A DNA stretch of 64,000 nucleotides from Cordylochernes scorpioides (GCA_030710605.1 CP092864.1:140246533-140310532); one strand, 5' to 3'. Counted from the first letter of the stretch, positions 36,401 through 38,625 are shown. The notes: a model not told the origin generated them from the sequence alone. Program-made: numbers and translations.

Positions 36401-37857
36401 GACATTGCAACTTCTGTGATAGATATGTACGGAGACATCTGCGGCTCTTCATTGGACACGACAACAACAACTTGATTAAAGGAAGAAACAAATAAATTTT
36501 CATCTTGTCCTACCTGTTTCTCTATTTTTTATTAAGGAAAATACCATGAGATTTTTCTATGAGATCAATACCTAGAGAGAGAGAGAGAGAGAGTTAGGGG
36601 CTTCATCTTTAATTTTCCTGATGTTTCTCAATGTCCATGGTAGTGCCCATAAAAGGAGATGAGTAACCCATGTGTGTGTCACAGAGAGCTATGCTGTGTT
36701 CAAAAAAGAAATCCACAAACTCTTCCCCACAATCTTCGACACCAAGCACATCTCCTACAACCTGAAAAAGGTGCCACAGTAGAGTTTACACATTTATAGA
36801 TATTTAATTGCCATCTATCTATAAAATTGGTAAAAATTATTTTTTTGAAAAAATAGTACAAAAGTTAAATTGTACTGGGATCAAGTGATTAAATTAAGCC
36901 AATTCAATTACGGAATAATTAAAAATAAACAATTAGCTGACTAATAAGCTACTCTCCAGTAAGAGAACACCTCTATACAAAGGACAGTTTTCATCACCAA
37001 AATTACCATGTTTATTAATTAACTGCTCTCCTGTAAGAGGATACCTCTCTCTAAAAGACACCTAGTTGAAGAGCCAAAGTGTCCTTAAGTTAGAGTTACA
37101 CTGTACTTGACACTAAAAGCCCTCTCTAACTTTTATTATTTATAGATTATTGATATTGTGTGTGGGTGCATTCTATTATCTTTTATAAAAGAGTACATTT
37201 TCATGGACAATACTTAAGGAAATGGAAAGTCTTTGATGTTACTTGTTGTCTGTTTTTTTGAAGATGACAGGGGCAAATTTGTTCACACTTGGTTATCTCA
37301 TGTGTCTTCAATAAAAGTCACTGTAATATCTTTCAGAGTTATTGTCTGAATCCCAATATAGATGCTAAACGGTACAGCTTCTTCAAGTTTTGTCCATGAG
37401 TGTATCTTTCAGAGTTATTGTCTGAATCCCGATATACATGCTAAAAGGTACAGCTTCTTCAAGTTTTGTCCATGAGTGTATCTTTCAGAGTTATTGTCTG
37501 AATCCCGATATAGATGCTAAAAGGTACAGCTTCTTCAAGTTTTGTCCATGAGTGTATCTTTCAGAGTTATTGTCTGAATCCCGATATAGATGCTAAAAGG
37601 TACAACTTCCTTAAGTTTTGTCCATGAGTGTATCTTTCAGAGTTATTGTCTAAATCCCGATATAGATGCTAAAAGGTACAACTTCCTTAAGTTTTGTCCA
37701 TGAGGGTATTTCAAATAATGCTGTTATTTAATGTGTCTACACTACAATAACAATAAAAATGTAAATAGAGTGGATCCATAAACTGGTGGTATTGGTTGCA
37801 GAATCTGGATACCATTTCCCTCAACACTCTGCTTAACCTTCACAAGTCACTTCTCAG
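343..37857 (+). CDS. PNLDC1: PNLDC1-like (piRNA 3'-end trimmer) gene, left copy, ten exons found, incomplete
   Basis: Split gene for a DEDD-type poly(A)/piRNA 3'-5' exonuclease. Exons in order: 343-416, 12013-12133, 22693-22787, 25252-25343, 25394-25473, 32212-32282, 33227-33287, 33389-33458, 36685-36770, 37802-37857. Every junction from 12013 onward is phase-consistent. Diagnostic residues are KPLVGHNMLSDL (ExoII motif with a catalytic Asp) and PLPESYAVFKKEIHKLFPTI followed by FDTK, which I judge closer to PNLDC1 than to PARN. In characterised animals PNLDC1 trims PIWI-bound pre-piRNAs at the mitochondrial surface. The first exon (ExoI Asp/Glu), a roughly 13-codon exon between 416 and 12013, and the 3' exons were not found. 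Introns are filled with transposons. PARN is the alternative identity. Confidence 0.75.
480..571 (+). pseudogene. LINE 3' coding end (partner LINE of SINE-B)
   Basis: The reading IDCIGSSIAELYSSP then LKLYKLDIL recurs at 7676-7805 (minus) and 46280-46404 (plus). In those copies it is followed by a stop and ATTGAGTGGAGATAAGAAAG, the same tail that ends SINE-B. I read it as the C-terminus and 3' UTR of a non-LTR retrotransposon, interrupted here by SINE-B; its own 3' UTR resumes near 947-1005. Confidence 0.5.
572..934 (-). mobile_element. SINE-B (short retroposon, about 363 bp)
   Basis: Flanked by a perfect 12-bp duplication AGCTTGATATCC (560-571 and 935-946). On the minus strand it starts AACTCCGCCTTTGCCGG and ends in GGAGATAAGAAAGAAGAAG. 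No long ORF and no clear tRNA-type A/B boxes. The tail matches the partner LINE it is inserted in, suggesting mobilisation by that LINE. Confidence 0.8.
1080..1254. mobile_element. pogo/Tigger-like MITE (CAGTAGAACCTCC family)
   Basis: Full-length copy from CAGTAGAACCTCC to GGAGGTTCTACTG, flanked by TA on both sides. Confidence 0.85.
1258..1500 (-). mobile_element. SINE-T, old degenerate copy
   Basis: Keeps the family landmarks on the minus strand: a decayed tRNA-like head (GATCCGGGGTCATG near 1450-1465), 'gcaagaatc', and the tail segment with CCATGATGATCATGG. No target duplication could be recognised. Confidence 0.6.
1676..2017 (-). mobile_element. Helitron-like non-autonomous element
   Basis: Minus-strand 3' end has the GC hairpin GGGCGTTGCCCGGGCC followed by ATTCGGCTGTAG, a mutated form of the CTAG end seen in other copies. 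The 5' end reads TCTATATACAGTTACGAGC. The interior holds a hairpin around TTAAATAAATGCATAT and a G-run. A closely related copy lies at 47581-47995. Confidence 0.6.
2170..2560. repeat. Tandem array, 76-bp units, derived from a Tc1-like MITE end
   Basis: About five units with TCTTTCAGAGCTATTGTCTG ... TTAAGTTTTGTCCATGAGTG, period 76 (starts near 2251 and 2327). The same unit forms single terminal inverted repeats elsewhere (44870, 61676) and arrays in both arms of the inverted duplication. Confidence 0.85.
2741..3110 (+). mobile_element. Foldback element with central hammerhead, copy 1
   Basis: Long imperfect inverted repeat: GGCATATCCTGACCACTAAC on the left pairs with GTTAGTGGTTCAGGATATGC on the right. 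The arms continue inward through CATCTAGTGGAACAGAAAT and its partner. No ORF. The centre is a hammerhead ribozyme motif (2923-2964). Confidence 0.8.
2923..2964 (+). ncRNA. Type I hammerhead ribozyme motif, copy 1
   Basis: Stem I ACCATG (2923-2928) pairs perfectly with CATGGT (2959-2964). Core CTGACGA is at 2929-2935 and GAAA at 2949-2952. Minimal stem III is AC/GT around a 2-nt loop, and the predicted cleavage follows U2958. Stem II is weak (GAGC/GCCA, two pairs), so this copy may be inactive. Confidence 0.7.
3350..3960. repeat. PLE-type terminal repeat sequences, split by a SINE
   Basis: Contains AATAATAGTGTGTGAC, TAACAGCGTTGTTACCATC and ATTTATTTGGATTAGGTCTT blocks. These form the outer ends of the Penelope-like elements at 26910-30545 and 60061-62945. 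Here no PLE coding sequence remains. Confidence 0.55.
3529..3844 (+). mobile_element. SINE-T (tRNA-derived SINE), full length
   Basis: Flanked by a perfect 13-bp duplication AACTGTTACCAAA (3516-3528 and 3845-3857). The head is tRNA-like with B box GGGTTCAATTCCCG, followed by an A-run, a GTCGAACTGCTTTTCACATG segment and an A-rich tail after GGGATAAGC. Anticodon-loop geometry suggests a UUC-type ancestor (weak inference). Confidence 0.85.
4367..4815. mobile_element. pogo-like MITE with its 3' half amplified in tandem
   Basis: A complete MITE (4367-4542) is followed by three further copies of its right half (TTTAGCAACTCTCCAGTAAG ... GGTTCTACTGTA), period 89 bp (starts near 4545, 4634 and 4723). 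Each half-unit ends with an intact transposon end. Confidence 0.85.
4980..5600. repeat. PLE-type terminal hairpin, interrupted by SINE-B
   Basis: Two inverted copies of a segment with CCTGTAGAAGGGTACAGATG and GAAAGCTCGAG flank the interval: minus strand at 5021-5060, plus strand at 5498-5535. They look like hammerhead-like PLE termini with core CTGTAGA. SINE-B sits between them. Confidence 0.5.
5074..5436 (-). mobile_element. SINE-B, full length
   Basis: Perfect 12-bp duplication ACACAAACATAT on both sides (5062-5073 and 5437-5448), which fixes the element ends as CTTCTTCTTTC and GGCGGAGTT. Confidence 0.85.
5710..5988. mobile_element. MITE with 20-bp ends CACCTATCCCCCGATTTACA
   Basis: Perfect terminal inverted repeats CACCTATCCCCCGATTTACA and TGTAAATCGGGGGATAGGTG, flanked by TA duplications. 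A third, inner copy of the end (CACCTATCCTCCGATTTACA) lies at about 5927, making a nested hairpin. TA targets suggest a Tc1/mariner/pogo-type source. Confidence 0.8.
6150..6440. pseudogene. LINE fragments (3' end minus; RT-like scrap plus)
   Basis: Minus strand 6150-6260 reads AWRHLRLFFGHGNNNN, homologous to the 3' coding end RRHLRLFIGHDNNNN near 36430-36470. The plus-strand piece at 6310-6370 reads GSRGVPQGGVV, like the GVPQG motif of a LINE reverse transcriptase. Both are short and broken. Confidence 0.45.
6474..6890. mobile_element. pogo-like MITE split by a solo LTR
   Basis: The MITE starts CAGTAGAACCTCC at 6474 and resumes after the LTR at 6772 (AGTTTTTATTTG), ending near 6890. The body is otherwise colinear with family members. 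Confidence 0.8.
6535..6771 (-). mobile_element. Solo LTR, 237 bp
   Basis: Begins TG and ends CA. It has a perfect 5-bp duplication AGTTT (6530-6534 and 6772-6776) inside the older MITE. A TATA-like CTGTATATAGGC lies on the minus strand, suggesting minus orientation. No internal retroelement remains, as expected after LTR-LTR recombination. Confidence 0.75.
7018..7327 (-). mobile_element. SINE-T, full length
   Basis: Inserted in the foldback element with duplication TAATTTGTTTTT on both sides. Minus-strand head carries B-box GGTTCGATTCCCGC. The long T-run at 7018-7030 is the complemented A tail. Confidence 0.8.
7476..7519 (+). ncRNA. Type I hammerhead ribozyme motif, copy 2
   Basis: Core CTGACGA at 7481-7487. 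Stem II GGGC/GCCC has four pairs with loop CAACA, then GAAA at 7501-7504. Stem III is AC/GT with a 2-nt loop, cleavage after U7510. Stem I pairs CTAC with GTGG-type partners, but the pair next to the core is G-G, so activity is uncertain. Confidence 0.7.
7676..7805 (-). pseudogene. Partner-LINE 3' end
   Basis: Minus strand reads IDCIDSSIDELYSSPADTIK then LKLYKLDTL, a stop region, and the GAGTGGAGATAAGAAAGAAG tail. It is the same 3' end as at 480 and 46280, and the source of the tail shared with SINE-B. Confidence 0.55.
8071..8262. mobile_element. pogo-like MITE
   Basis: CAGTAGAACCTCC to GGAGGTTCTACTG with TA flanks. It carries a small internal duplication of the CCCGCTAGCGGGGACACC-type block. 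Confidence 0.85.
8300..8655 (-). mobile_element. SINE-B
   Basis: Near full-length copy from the TCTTCTTCTTTC tail to GGCGGAGTT. It includes the extra CAAGCTTGTAAAGCTTGAGA stretch from the partner LINE 3' end. The target duplication is imperfect (TAGTGT). Confidence 0.75.
8860..9640 (+). mobile_element. Helitron-like element, 0.78 kb
   Basis: Starts TCTATATATATATAAAAATG and ends with hairpin GGGCGAAGCC... followed by ACATCCGCTAG. This is the Helitron pattern of 5' TC and a 3' hairpin plus CTRR. The interior is GC-richer near 9040-9250 and has repeated GGGACCGGGAAAAAAATG blocks. No Rep/helicase ORF, so non-autonomous. Confidence 0.65.
9778..10139 (+). mobile_element. Foldback element with central hammerhead, copy 3 (best preserved)
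   Basis: The arms pair almost end to end: GGCATCTCCTGACCACGAGC with GCTCGTGGTCAGGAGATGCC, then AGCACATGTGCTTTTTAGAT with its complement, and TAAACTAAACGTTTATTTAG inward. The unpaired centre carries the hammerhead. No ORF. Confidence 0.85.
9944..9985 (+). ncRNA. Type I hammerhead ribozyme motif, copy 3
   Basis: Stem I TCCACG (9944-9949) pairs fully with CGTGGA (9980-9985). Core CTGAGGA is at 9950-9956. Stem II GCGC/GCGC has loop CAACA, then GAAA at 9970-9973. Stem III is AC/GT with loop GC, cleavage predicted after U9979. All canonical core bases are present. Confidence 0.8.
10164..10280 (+). pseudogene. LINE 3' coding end fragment
   Basis: Reads SSLLFSRFNSFCLLSNCKYA then AVSPHKHK-stop, the same C-terminus as the LINE ORF at 31427-32113 (minus). 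Only the last ~38 codons are present. Confidence 0.6.
10598..11250. repeat. Two copies of a dispersed repeat, with an unassigned coding-like insert
   Basis: TTGTTTCTTATCCCCTTGTG and TGGTGAAAGTCTGACTTTGCC blocks occur at 10598-10730 and again at 11009-11150; the first block also recurs near 230 and 8030. Between them, 10857-11063 is an open frame (ASGWIANQRQQLPIMETYG ...) that I cannot assign; it may be a decayed transposon ORF. Confidence 0.45.
11250..11460. other. Intron sequence, nothing recognised
   Basis: AT-rich stretch without ORF, repeat ends or splice-bounded coding sequence that I could support. Confidence 0.5.
11465..11560. repeat. PLE-type terminal hairpin
   Basis: Inverted CTTCTGTAGAAGGGCAGAA and TTCTGTTGAAGGGCAGAATT segments, each followed by a decayed GAAAGCT-like block. 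Same class as 5021-5535 and 14827. Confidence 0.45.
11581..11892 (-). mobile_element. SINE-T, full length
   Basis: Flanked by GGCAAAATAAT on both sides. Minus-strand tRNA-like head with GGTTCGATTCCCGC near 11825-11840. Very similar to 3529 and 7018, so a recently active family. Confidence 0.85.
12013..12133 (+). CDS. PNLDC1: PNLDC1-like exon: YEAFPYHFYLCPSLSSS...
   Basis: Acceptor 'gtggttccag' and donor 'gtaact'. One base completes a split codon, then 40 codons in frame ending VETLEFLNDIDFDYNK. It matches the PARN/PNLDC1 segment with F-Y-x-F-P and the G/D-FDYNK motif. Ends in phase 0, joining 22693 cleanly. Confidence 0.85.
12395..12884 (-). repeat. 3' LTR of the LARD-like element
   Basis: Nearly identical to 17764-18253. 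Short open frames inside it on both strands are duplicated with the LTR and are not genes. Confidence 0.8.
13330..15660. repeat. Internal degenerate tandem blocks of the LARD-like element
   Basis: Blocks of about 300-350 bp repeat at roughly 13330, 13650, 15130 and 15400. Each contains an A-run, a GATTAATCAATGAAAAAAAA-like piece and 'tgatgagtcgg'. Reverse-strand open frames here are T/F-rich, low complexity, and not credible proteins. Confidence 0.5.
14775..14925. repeat. Near-perfect hairpin with hammerhead-like centre
   Basis: About 55-bp arms (TCTATAAAACGAAGAGAAAA and complement) enclose, on the minus strand at 14827-14858, core CTGTGGA, stem GGGCT/AGCCC and GAAAGCT, with outer TAC/GTA pairs. 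Core base 6 is U instead of A, so it is not a canonical hammerhead. Confidence 0.6.
17485..17742 (-). CDS. Short gag-like ORF of the LARD-like element
   Basis: About 86 codons starting MTEDSRKQRMTEVRDEYV just inside the 5' LTR, then a helical, charged stretch with YEDLVSRLTDAIRGLAVPRV. Position and composition suggest the N-terminus of a gag or structural protein. No zinc knuckle. Homology not established. Confidence 0.45.
   Translation of the reverse strand: MTEDSRKQRMTEVRDEYVADSLTNMQPHYEDLVSRLTDAIRGLAVPRVEEAIISHFDGSHATSSLFPNNHLQRSTPVSISHFKVL
17764..18253 (-). repeat. 5' LTR of the LARD-like element
   Basis: 490 bp, TG...CA. On the minus strand it carries CCAAT (18063-18067) and TATATAAAG (about 18022-18030) roughly 35 bp apart, a plausible Pol II promoter. 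Confidence 0.8.
18022..18067 (-). promoter_or_regulatory. LTR promoter: CCAAT plus TATA box
   Basis: AGCCAATGAGG then GAGTATATAAAGAGCCC on the minus strand. The same pair is present in the other LTR (about 12652-12697). Confidence 0.55.
18287..18600 (-). pseudogene. LINE 3' end (GTT-tailed family)
   Basis: Minus strand ends with AGGGTCAGTGACCC hairpin, AATAAAGGC and a (TTG)n tail. Upstream it matches 23881-24307, where a cysteine-rich LINE C-terminus is readable. Confidence 0.65.
18875..19385. mobile_element. Degenerate SINE-T pieces
   Basis: 18875-19085 is a decayed minus copy (CCATGATAATCATGATGGGT retained) and 19160-19378 a plus-strand 3' half (GATTATCATGGCCTGTACC). Confidence 0.55.
19431..19537 (+). 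repeat. LINE 3' end (GTT-tailed), short copy
   Basis: Contains TATAGGGTCAGTGACCCTAA, AATAAAGG and (TTG)n. Severely 5'-truncated, typical of target-primed insertion. Confidence 0.65.
19540..19985. other. Intron sequence, nothing recognised
   Basis: No convincing exon or element ends. A weak TTG-rich stretch near 19945-19965 may be another LINE tail. Confidence 0.4.
19990..20119 (+). repeat. LINE 3' end, related GTT-tailed subfamily
   Basis: ATAGGACGAGAGGTCCTCAA forms the same hairpin position with different but complementary bases (GGAC/GTCC versus GGGTCA/TGACCC), then AATAAAGG and (TTG)n. Confidence 0.55.
20303..20682 (+). mobile_element. SINE-T with an internal insertion or duplication
   Basis: Flanks AACTCTTATGATAACATG and AACTCTTATGATACCATG form the duplication. 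Between A-run and body there are about 70 extra bases (20416-20475), bounded by repeats of GCTCCAATG. Confidence 0.75.
20730..20850. repeat. PLE-type terminal repeat fragment
   Basis: Inverted AATAAGACCAAATCTCC and ATTTAGATTTGGTCCTAA pieces around a TGTTTTAGTAAGAG centre. Confidence 0.5.
20840..21660. repeat. Tandem repeat, about 241-bp period
   Basis: GGTTCTTCCTGGTTAACCAA-type blocks at about 21060, 21301 and 21542, with TTTATTTTATTTGGATTTGT and AATACATTGCAA in register. About 2.7 units. Reading frames are broken, so probably non-coding. Confidence 0.7.
21713..22020 (-). mobile_element. Helitron-like element carrying a tRNA-Gly sequence
   Basis: Minus-strand 3' end GGGCGTTGACCAGGTCATTCGGCTAG. 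The other end reads TATACAGTTATCAGCGTCAT. Homologous copies lie at 33931-34253 and 57926-58250, each with the same embedded tRNA. Confidence 0.6.
21857..21928 (-). tRNA. tRNA-Gly(GCC)-like sequence in a Helitron
   Basis: Minus strand: anticodon loop CTGCCAC with anticodon GCC, A box TAGTTCAATGGCGAGA, B box GGTTCGATTCC, and an acceptor stem GCAACGG/CCGATGC with one mismatch. No encoded CCA. May be transcribed, but its repeat setting argues for a captured copy. Confidence 0.65.
22320..22420 (+). repeat. Conserved hairpin repeat (TGGGAGGG/CCCTCCCA)
   Basis: TTGGCGAAACCGCTGGGAGG, then TTCACCACTGATGAGCC, then AAGCCCTCCCAA. Recurs at 20130, 24490, 24960 and 30580 with the paired bases kept. Usually followed by 'cagtaaggacag'. 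Confidence 0.55.
22535..22600 (+). repeat. PLE-type hammerhead-like terminus, decayed
   Basis: Core-like CTGTTGA at 22539-22545, stem GGAC/GTCC, then GAAG in place of GAAA, followed by an AATAAAAAGTTG stretch as in other PLE termini. Confidence 0.4.
22693..22787 (+). CDS. PNLDC1: PNLDC1-like exon: WLKGGVSFLNQEDEKHII...
   Basis: Acceptor 'gtggacag', donor 'gtatgt'. 31 codons plus two bases, starting in the phase left by 12013-12133. Matches the conserved 'FxKNGIPYxNxExE' segment of PARN/PNLDC1, here LKGGVSFLNQEDE. Confidence 0.85.
22960..23200. mobile_element. Tc1-like MITE, diverged
   Basis: Left end ACACTCCTGAACAAAACTTA and right end ACTTCCTTAAGTTTTGTCC around 'gacctttattgaagacacag'. Same family as 44870-45090. 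Confidence 0.6.
23180..23750 (+). pseudogene. LINE (RTE/CR1-like) C-terminal fragments, duplicated
   Basis: Two copies (about 23180-23430 and 23500-23750) read, with breaks, RIPWTDK ... VLKMTEEEYGLL ... MFGLV. This resembles the post-RT segment of many LINEs (RI-W-D-x-x-x-N-x-x-VL). Both are frameshifted. Confidence 0.5.
23881..24307 (-). pseudogene. LINE C-terminus and 3' UTR (GTT-tailed family)
   Basis: Minus strand reads CTFCNSKLKNEIPHYIFDCS, the Cys/His pattern C-x2-C ... H-x4-C of LINE C-termini, then 3' UTR with the GGGTCAGTGACCC hairpin, AATAAAGG and (TTG)n. Confidence 0.65.
24595..24959 (-). mobile_element. SINE-B, full length
   Basis: Perfect 14-bp duplication GGTTTAGTAGATTA (24581-24594 and 24960-24973), inserted in the conserved-hairpin repeat. 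Confidence 0.85.
24960..25080 (+). repeat. Conserved hairpin repeat, second copy
   Basis: TTGGGAGGGTTCACCACTGA and GAACCAAGCCCTCCCAATAT keep the stem seen at 22320. The upstream GAAA is changed to AAAA. Confidence 0.5.
25252..25343 (+). CDS. PNLDC1: PNLDC1-like exon: MTEEIQEVCSVVSTWYYFSQ...
   Basis: Acceptor 'gtgtgtag', donor 'gtaagc'. One base completes the codon left open at 22787, then 30 codons plus one base. Spacing from the NQEDEKHII motif to the Trp matches what I expect for PNLDC1 to within about one residue. Confidence 0.7.
25394..25473 (+). CDS. PNLDC1: PNLDC1-like exon: TRSLCLLSHLAHRFPLISAR...
   Basis: Acceptor 'gatgtggccag', donor 'gtgacc'. Two bases complete the split codon, then 26 codons ending ITPANE in phase 0, exactly the phase needed at 32212. 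The implied upstream intron is only 50 nt. Continuity with LVVNKVTPKQ follows the family order. Confidence 0.6.
25510..25870 (+). mobile_element. Helitron-like element
   Basis: A|TCTATATATATAAAAATGAATG at the 5' end and ATTCGTCTAG|T at the 3' end, consistent with Helitron insertion between A and T. The GC hairpin near the 3' end is eroded. Confidence 0.65.
25886..26060. mobile_element. pogo-like MITE
   Basis: CAGTAGAACCTCC to GGAGGTTCTACTG with TA flanks. Counterpart at 63636-63805. Confidence 0.85.
26192..26906 (+). mobile_element. Helitron-like element private to the left arm
   Basis: A|TCCCTATATATATAAAAGTC ... CGGGCGTTGCCCGGGTCATT then CGGCTAG|T. The right arm keeps the empty 'ggattat-atattataa' junction, apart from a solo LTR, so this insertion postdates arm divergence. 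Confidence 0.7.
27555..27890 (+). repeat. Inserted PLE-type terminus of a different subfamily
   Basis: Lies within the interruption of the minus PLE arm. CAGTCGA-AGGGC...GCCC-GAAAGCT at 27791-27818 resembles the CTGTNGA hammerhead-like class with a decayed core. Confidence 0.4.
27897..28860 (-). pseudogene. PLE reverse transcriptase (C-terminal part) to GIY-YIG, frameshifted
   Basis: Reads MDALNHVIKESK..., TYFIYDDQIYLQMKGATMGS (RT Q-x-x-G-x-x-MGS motif), FKRYVDDSILF (catalytic YVDD box), then SINFLDMNLS and MKISHQIDRIIEDMKQKYEN. Frames change near 28540 and 28260. The endonuclease end is largely lost to the insertion. Confidence 0.8.
28862..30251 (+). pseudogene. PLE reverse transcriptase plus GIY-YIG endonuclease, broken
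   Basis: Starts in RT motif 1-2 (YGAPKLHKPN ... HPIVNNRPSPTYALAKWL), continues with QMKGATMGSPISPN and KRYVDDSILF. It ends in an intact 173-codon frame (29730-30251) with GLIYEVKCDQCYVGQTSRTL and KERM, the Y...YVGQT-R pattern of the Penelope GIY-YIG endonuclease. At least three frameshifts or stops. The N-terminal RT region is missing. Confidence 0.85.
30580..30650 (-). repeat. Conserved hairpin repeat
   Basis: Minus-strand ACTGGCGAAACCGCTAGGAG ... CACTGATAAGCCATGTCCTC. The stem is partly kept (AGGAGG/CCTCC). Confidence 0.45.
30655..31182. repeat. 39-bp minisatellite, about 13.5 units, open in frame
   Basis: Unit CTTTTCCAATAAAGAAGACC + TTTGTTCAGTGATAGCTCG. As 39 is a multiple of three, the plus strand stays open for 175 codons of repeated FSNKEDLCSVIAR; much of the minus strand is open too. 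Present only in the left arm. I treat it as satellite DNA. Confidence 0.8.
31193..31370. mobile_element. pogo-like MITE
   Basis: CAGTAAAACCTCC (one change) to GGAGGTTCTACTG, TA flanks. Absent from the right arm, where 30.2-32.1 kb has no counterpart. Confidence 0.8.
31427..32113 (-). pseudogene. LINE C-terminal ORF, 5'-truncated insertion
   Basis: About 229 codons open to a stop after PHKHK. Contains RREWVLLNRFRTGQGRCAEL, then the C-x-C ... H-x4-C knuckle CACNVPQSMSHILDDC, typical of jockey/CR1-type LINE C-termini. The element starts near 32113, where it joins sequence shared by both arms, so it is a truncated insertion private to the left arm. Confidence 0.75.
32212..32282 (+). CDS. PNLDC1: PNLDC1-like exon: LVVNKVTPKQREEFDATIKN...
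   Basis: Acceptor 'tgtctttgcag', donor 'gtaagt'. 23 codons plus two bases. Matches the PARN 'YIVISKV..EE' strand and helix before the ExoII core. Identical length in the right arm. Confidence 0.85.
32634..32672 (+). ncRNA. Hammerhead-like motif at a PLE-type terminus
   Basis: CTC-CTGACGA (core 32637-32643), an extra G, stem II GACAAAA/TTTTGTC (seven pairs), GAAA at 32662-32665, AC/GT stem III with no loop, C32669, then GAG pairing the initial CTC. The extra base between core A9 and stem II departs from canonical hammerheads. Followed by AATAAAAAGATTTATAC. Confidence 0.55.
33227..33287 (+). CDS. PNLDC1: PNLDC1-like exon: VLNEMLGFSRIVKALIEAKK
   Basis: Acceptor 'gaatgtgtcag', donor 'gttagt'. 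One base completes the codon, then 20 codons in frame. GFSR-x-x-x-A-x-x is the helix preceding ExoII in PARN/PNLDC1. Confidence 0.85.
33389..33458 (+). CDS. PNLDC1: PNLDC1-like exon with ExoII motif: PLVGHNMLSDLVLLYHNFYK...
   Basis: Acceptor 'ctgttgtgcag', donor 'gtaagt'. 23 codons plus one base. GHNMLSD carries the ExoII catalytic Asp (tenth codon); FYKPLP matches the family. Confidence 0.9.
33585..33760 (-). mobile_element. Second tRNA-derived SINE-like fragment
   Basis: Minus strand reads AACCGGGATCGAAACCC (B-box-like) after TCAATTTCTGACAGCC, then an A-run and GTTGTTCTTTTTGAGCGG. Related to 20900-21060; counterpart near 58430-58590. Confidence 0.5.
33931..34253 (+). mobile_element. Helitron-like element carrying tRNA-Gly
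   Basis: From the TATACAGTTATCAGCGTCAT end to GGGCCATTCGGCTAG|T with a GC hairpin before it. The tRNA sits mid-element. Confidence 0.6.
34038..34108 (+). tRNA. tRNA-Gly(GCC)-like sequence in a Helitron
   Basis: Cloverleaf-consistent: TGGTTCAGTGGTAGAATGCT (A box), anticodon loop CTGCCAC, GGTTCGATTCCC T arm, CCGATGC acceptor strand. The 5' end is CCATCGG, so the first acceptor pair is lost. Confidence 0.65.
34380..34560 (-). mobile_element. SINE-T, degenerate 3' part
   Basis: Keeps CCATGCTAATCGTGGTGGGT and the ACATGTCTGCACATTTAGAG segment. Counterpart near 57600-57790. Confidence 0.5.
34560..35228. other. Intron sequence, nothing coding recognised
   Basis: A-runs and moderately unique sequence shared by both arms. 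CCCCTAGGGACAC near 34887 is a small palindrome. Confidence 0.45.
35228..35665. repeat. 83-bp GC-rich minisatellite, about 5 units
   Basis: Unit GGAATGTCGCTGATATCTCA ... GACCGGACCCAACATCCTGT ... CTCCGGGCCTCTGGTCGCC, period 83 (starts 35233 and 35316). Inner units look identical, suggesting recent expansion. The right arm lacks it. Confidence 0.9.
35990..36480 (+). pseudogene. LINE RNase H domain and 3' end
   Basis: 36004-36195 reads WNPAHVGIGGNEMADELAKE, the His/Asp end of a LINE-type RNase H. Broken frames follow, ending RRHLRLFIGHDNNNN and a (CAA)n run near 36460. Counterpart at 56250-56720 (minus). Confidence 0.7.
36685..36770 (+). CDS. PNLDC1: PNLDC1-like exon: SYAVFKKEIHKLFPTIFDTK...
   Basis: Acceptor 'tgtgtcacag'; weak donor 'gtgcca', kept in both arms. 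Two bases complete Glu, then 28 codons. ESYAxFKxxIHxLFPxxxDTK is the most PNLDC1-like stretch. Confidence 0.9.
36950..37105. mobile_element. pogo-like MITE, old copy
   Basis: Body blocks CTCTCCAGTAAGAGAACACC and TACCATGTTTATTAATTAAC are recognisable; the ends are eroded. Counterpart 55630-55800. Confidence 0.5.
37195..37715. mobile_element. Tc1-like MITE with its right end amplified (76-bp units)
   Basis: Left end TTTTCATGGACAATACTTAAGG, centre GAAGATGACAGGGGCAAATT, then five 76-bp repeats of the right end (starts 37329 and 37405). The right arm has six units with different sequence states. Confidence 0.8.
37802..37857 (+). CDS. PNLDC1: PNLDC1-like exon: NLDTISLNTLLNLHKSLL
   Basis: Acceptor 'tattggttgcag', donor 'gttggt'. 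18 codons plus two bases. The leftover AG joins, in phase, the A that opens the exon at 45291 (minus) in the other copy. Confidence 0.85.
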
Positions 37858-37949
37858 GTTGGTAGTCACCTAACTCATCTGATATTGGGTCTTCTTTAAG
37901 GTTGAAATGTTACGCTCTATTTTAGGTCTTCATATTAGATATGACACTA

Positions 37950-38085
37950 CAGTAGAACTTCCCTGCTAGAGGACACTACTCTACAAAGGACTATTTTCAT
38001 CCTAAATTTACCATTTTTACTAATTATGAACTCTCCTTTAAGAGGATGCCATTCCTTAAAGGACACTTACACTCTGCAAATACAC
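37950..38085. mobile_element. pogo-like MITE, 3'-truncated
   Basis: Begins CAGTAGAACTTCC. The right end is replaced by the start of a Tc1-like MITE (ACACTCATGGACAAAAGG at 38084). Confidence 0.6.
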
Positions 38086-38150
38086 TCATGGACAAAAGGA
38101 AGTGGAAAGTCTTTGATGTCGCCAGTCATGATAAGGCAAAATTTGGATTA

Positions 38151-38508
38151 TCTATATATATAAAAATCAATGTTTGTATGTTTGTTTGTTTGTATGTCTG
38201 GTATACAAATTCGCAGGAGTTCACTAATTCAAACCAAAATTTCCATACATAGGTAAAAAAATACGGGGAAGACGATAGGCTATTTTAAAAAATATATAAA
38301 TCAATTATTAAAACTATATATTAAAATTATTCTACTTAGCTCACGAACAGCGCCCTCTATCAAAGATTAGATTAAATTATGCTGATGCAAACAAATAGAT
38401 AATGCTAATAACAAACAATTATTTTAAAAAATCTTATCTAAATATATATCACTCGGGTAGATATGCACACCGGTCAATCCCGGGGCGAAGCCCGGGTCAC
38501 CCGTCTAG
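38151..38508 (+). mobile_element. Helitron-like element
   Basis: A|TCTATATATATAAAAATC ... hairpin CCCGGGGCGAAGCCCGGG, then TCACCCGTCTAG|T. Counterpart 54165-54533 (minus). Confidence 0.75.
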
Positions 38509-38514
38509 TAGATT

Positions 38515-38625
38515 ATAAATACAAGGTAATAAGACCAAATCCAAATAAATAAATAGTGTGTGTTACCGAAACGTCACACACTATTTATTTATTTGGATTT
38601 GGTCTTATTACCTTGTCGCAGTCAT
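38515..38625. repeat. PLE-type terminal palindrome
   Basis: Direct hairpin: AATAAGACCAAATCCAAATA ... GTGTGT-TACCGAAACGTC-ACACAC ... GGATTTGGTCTTATTACC. It is two PLE termini joined with the coding part gone. Confidence 0.6.

Noticed and set aside
343-37857. PARN rather than PNLDC1 as the gene identity
   Set aside because: KPLVGHNM and PLPESYxxFKxxIHxLFP favour PNLDC1, but without the C-terminus (RRM versus membrane anchor) I keep PARN as a possible alternative.
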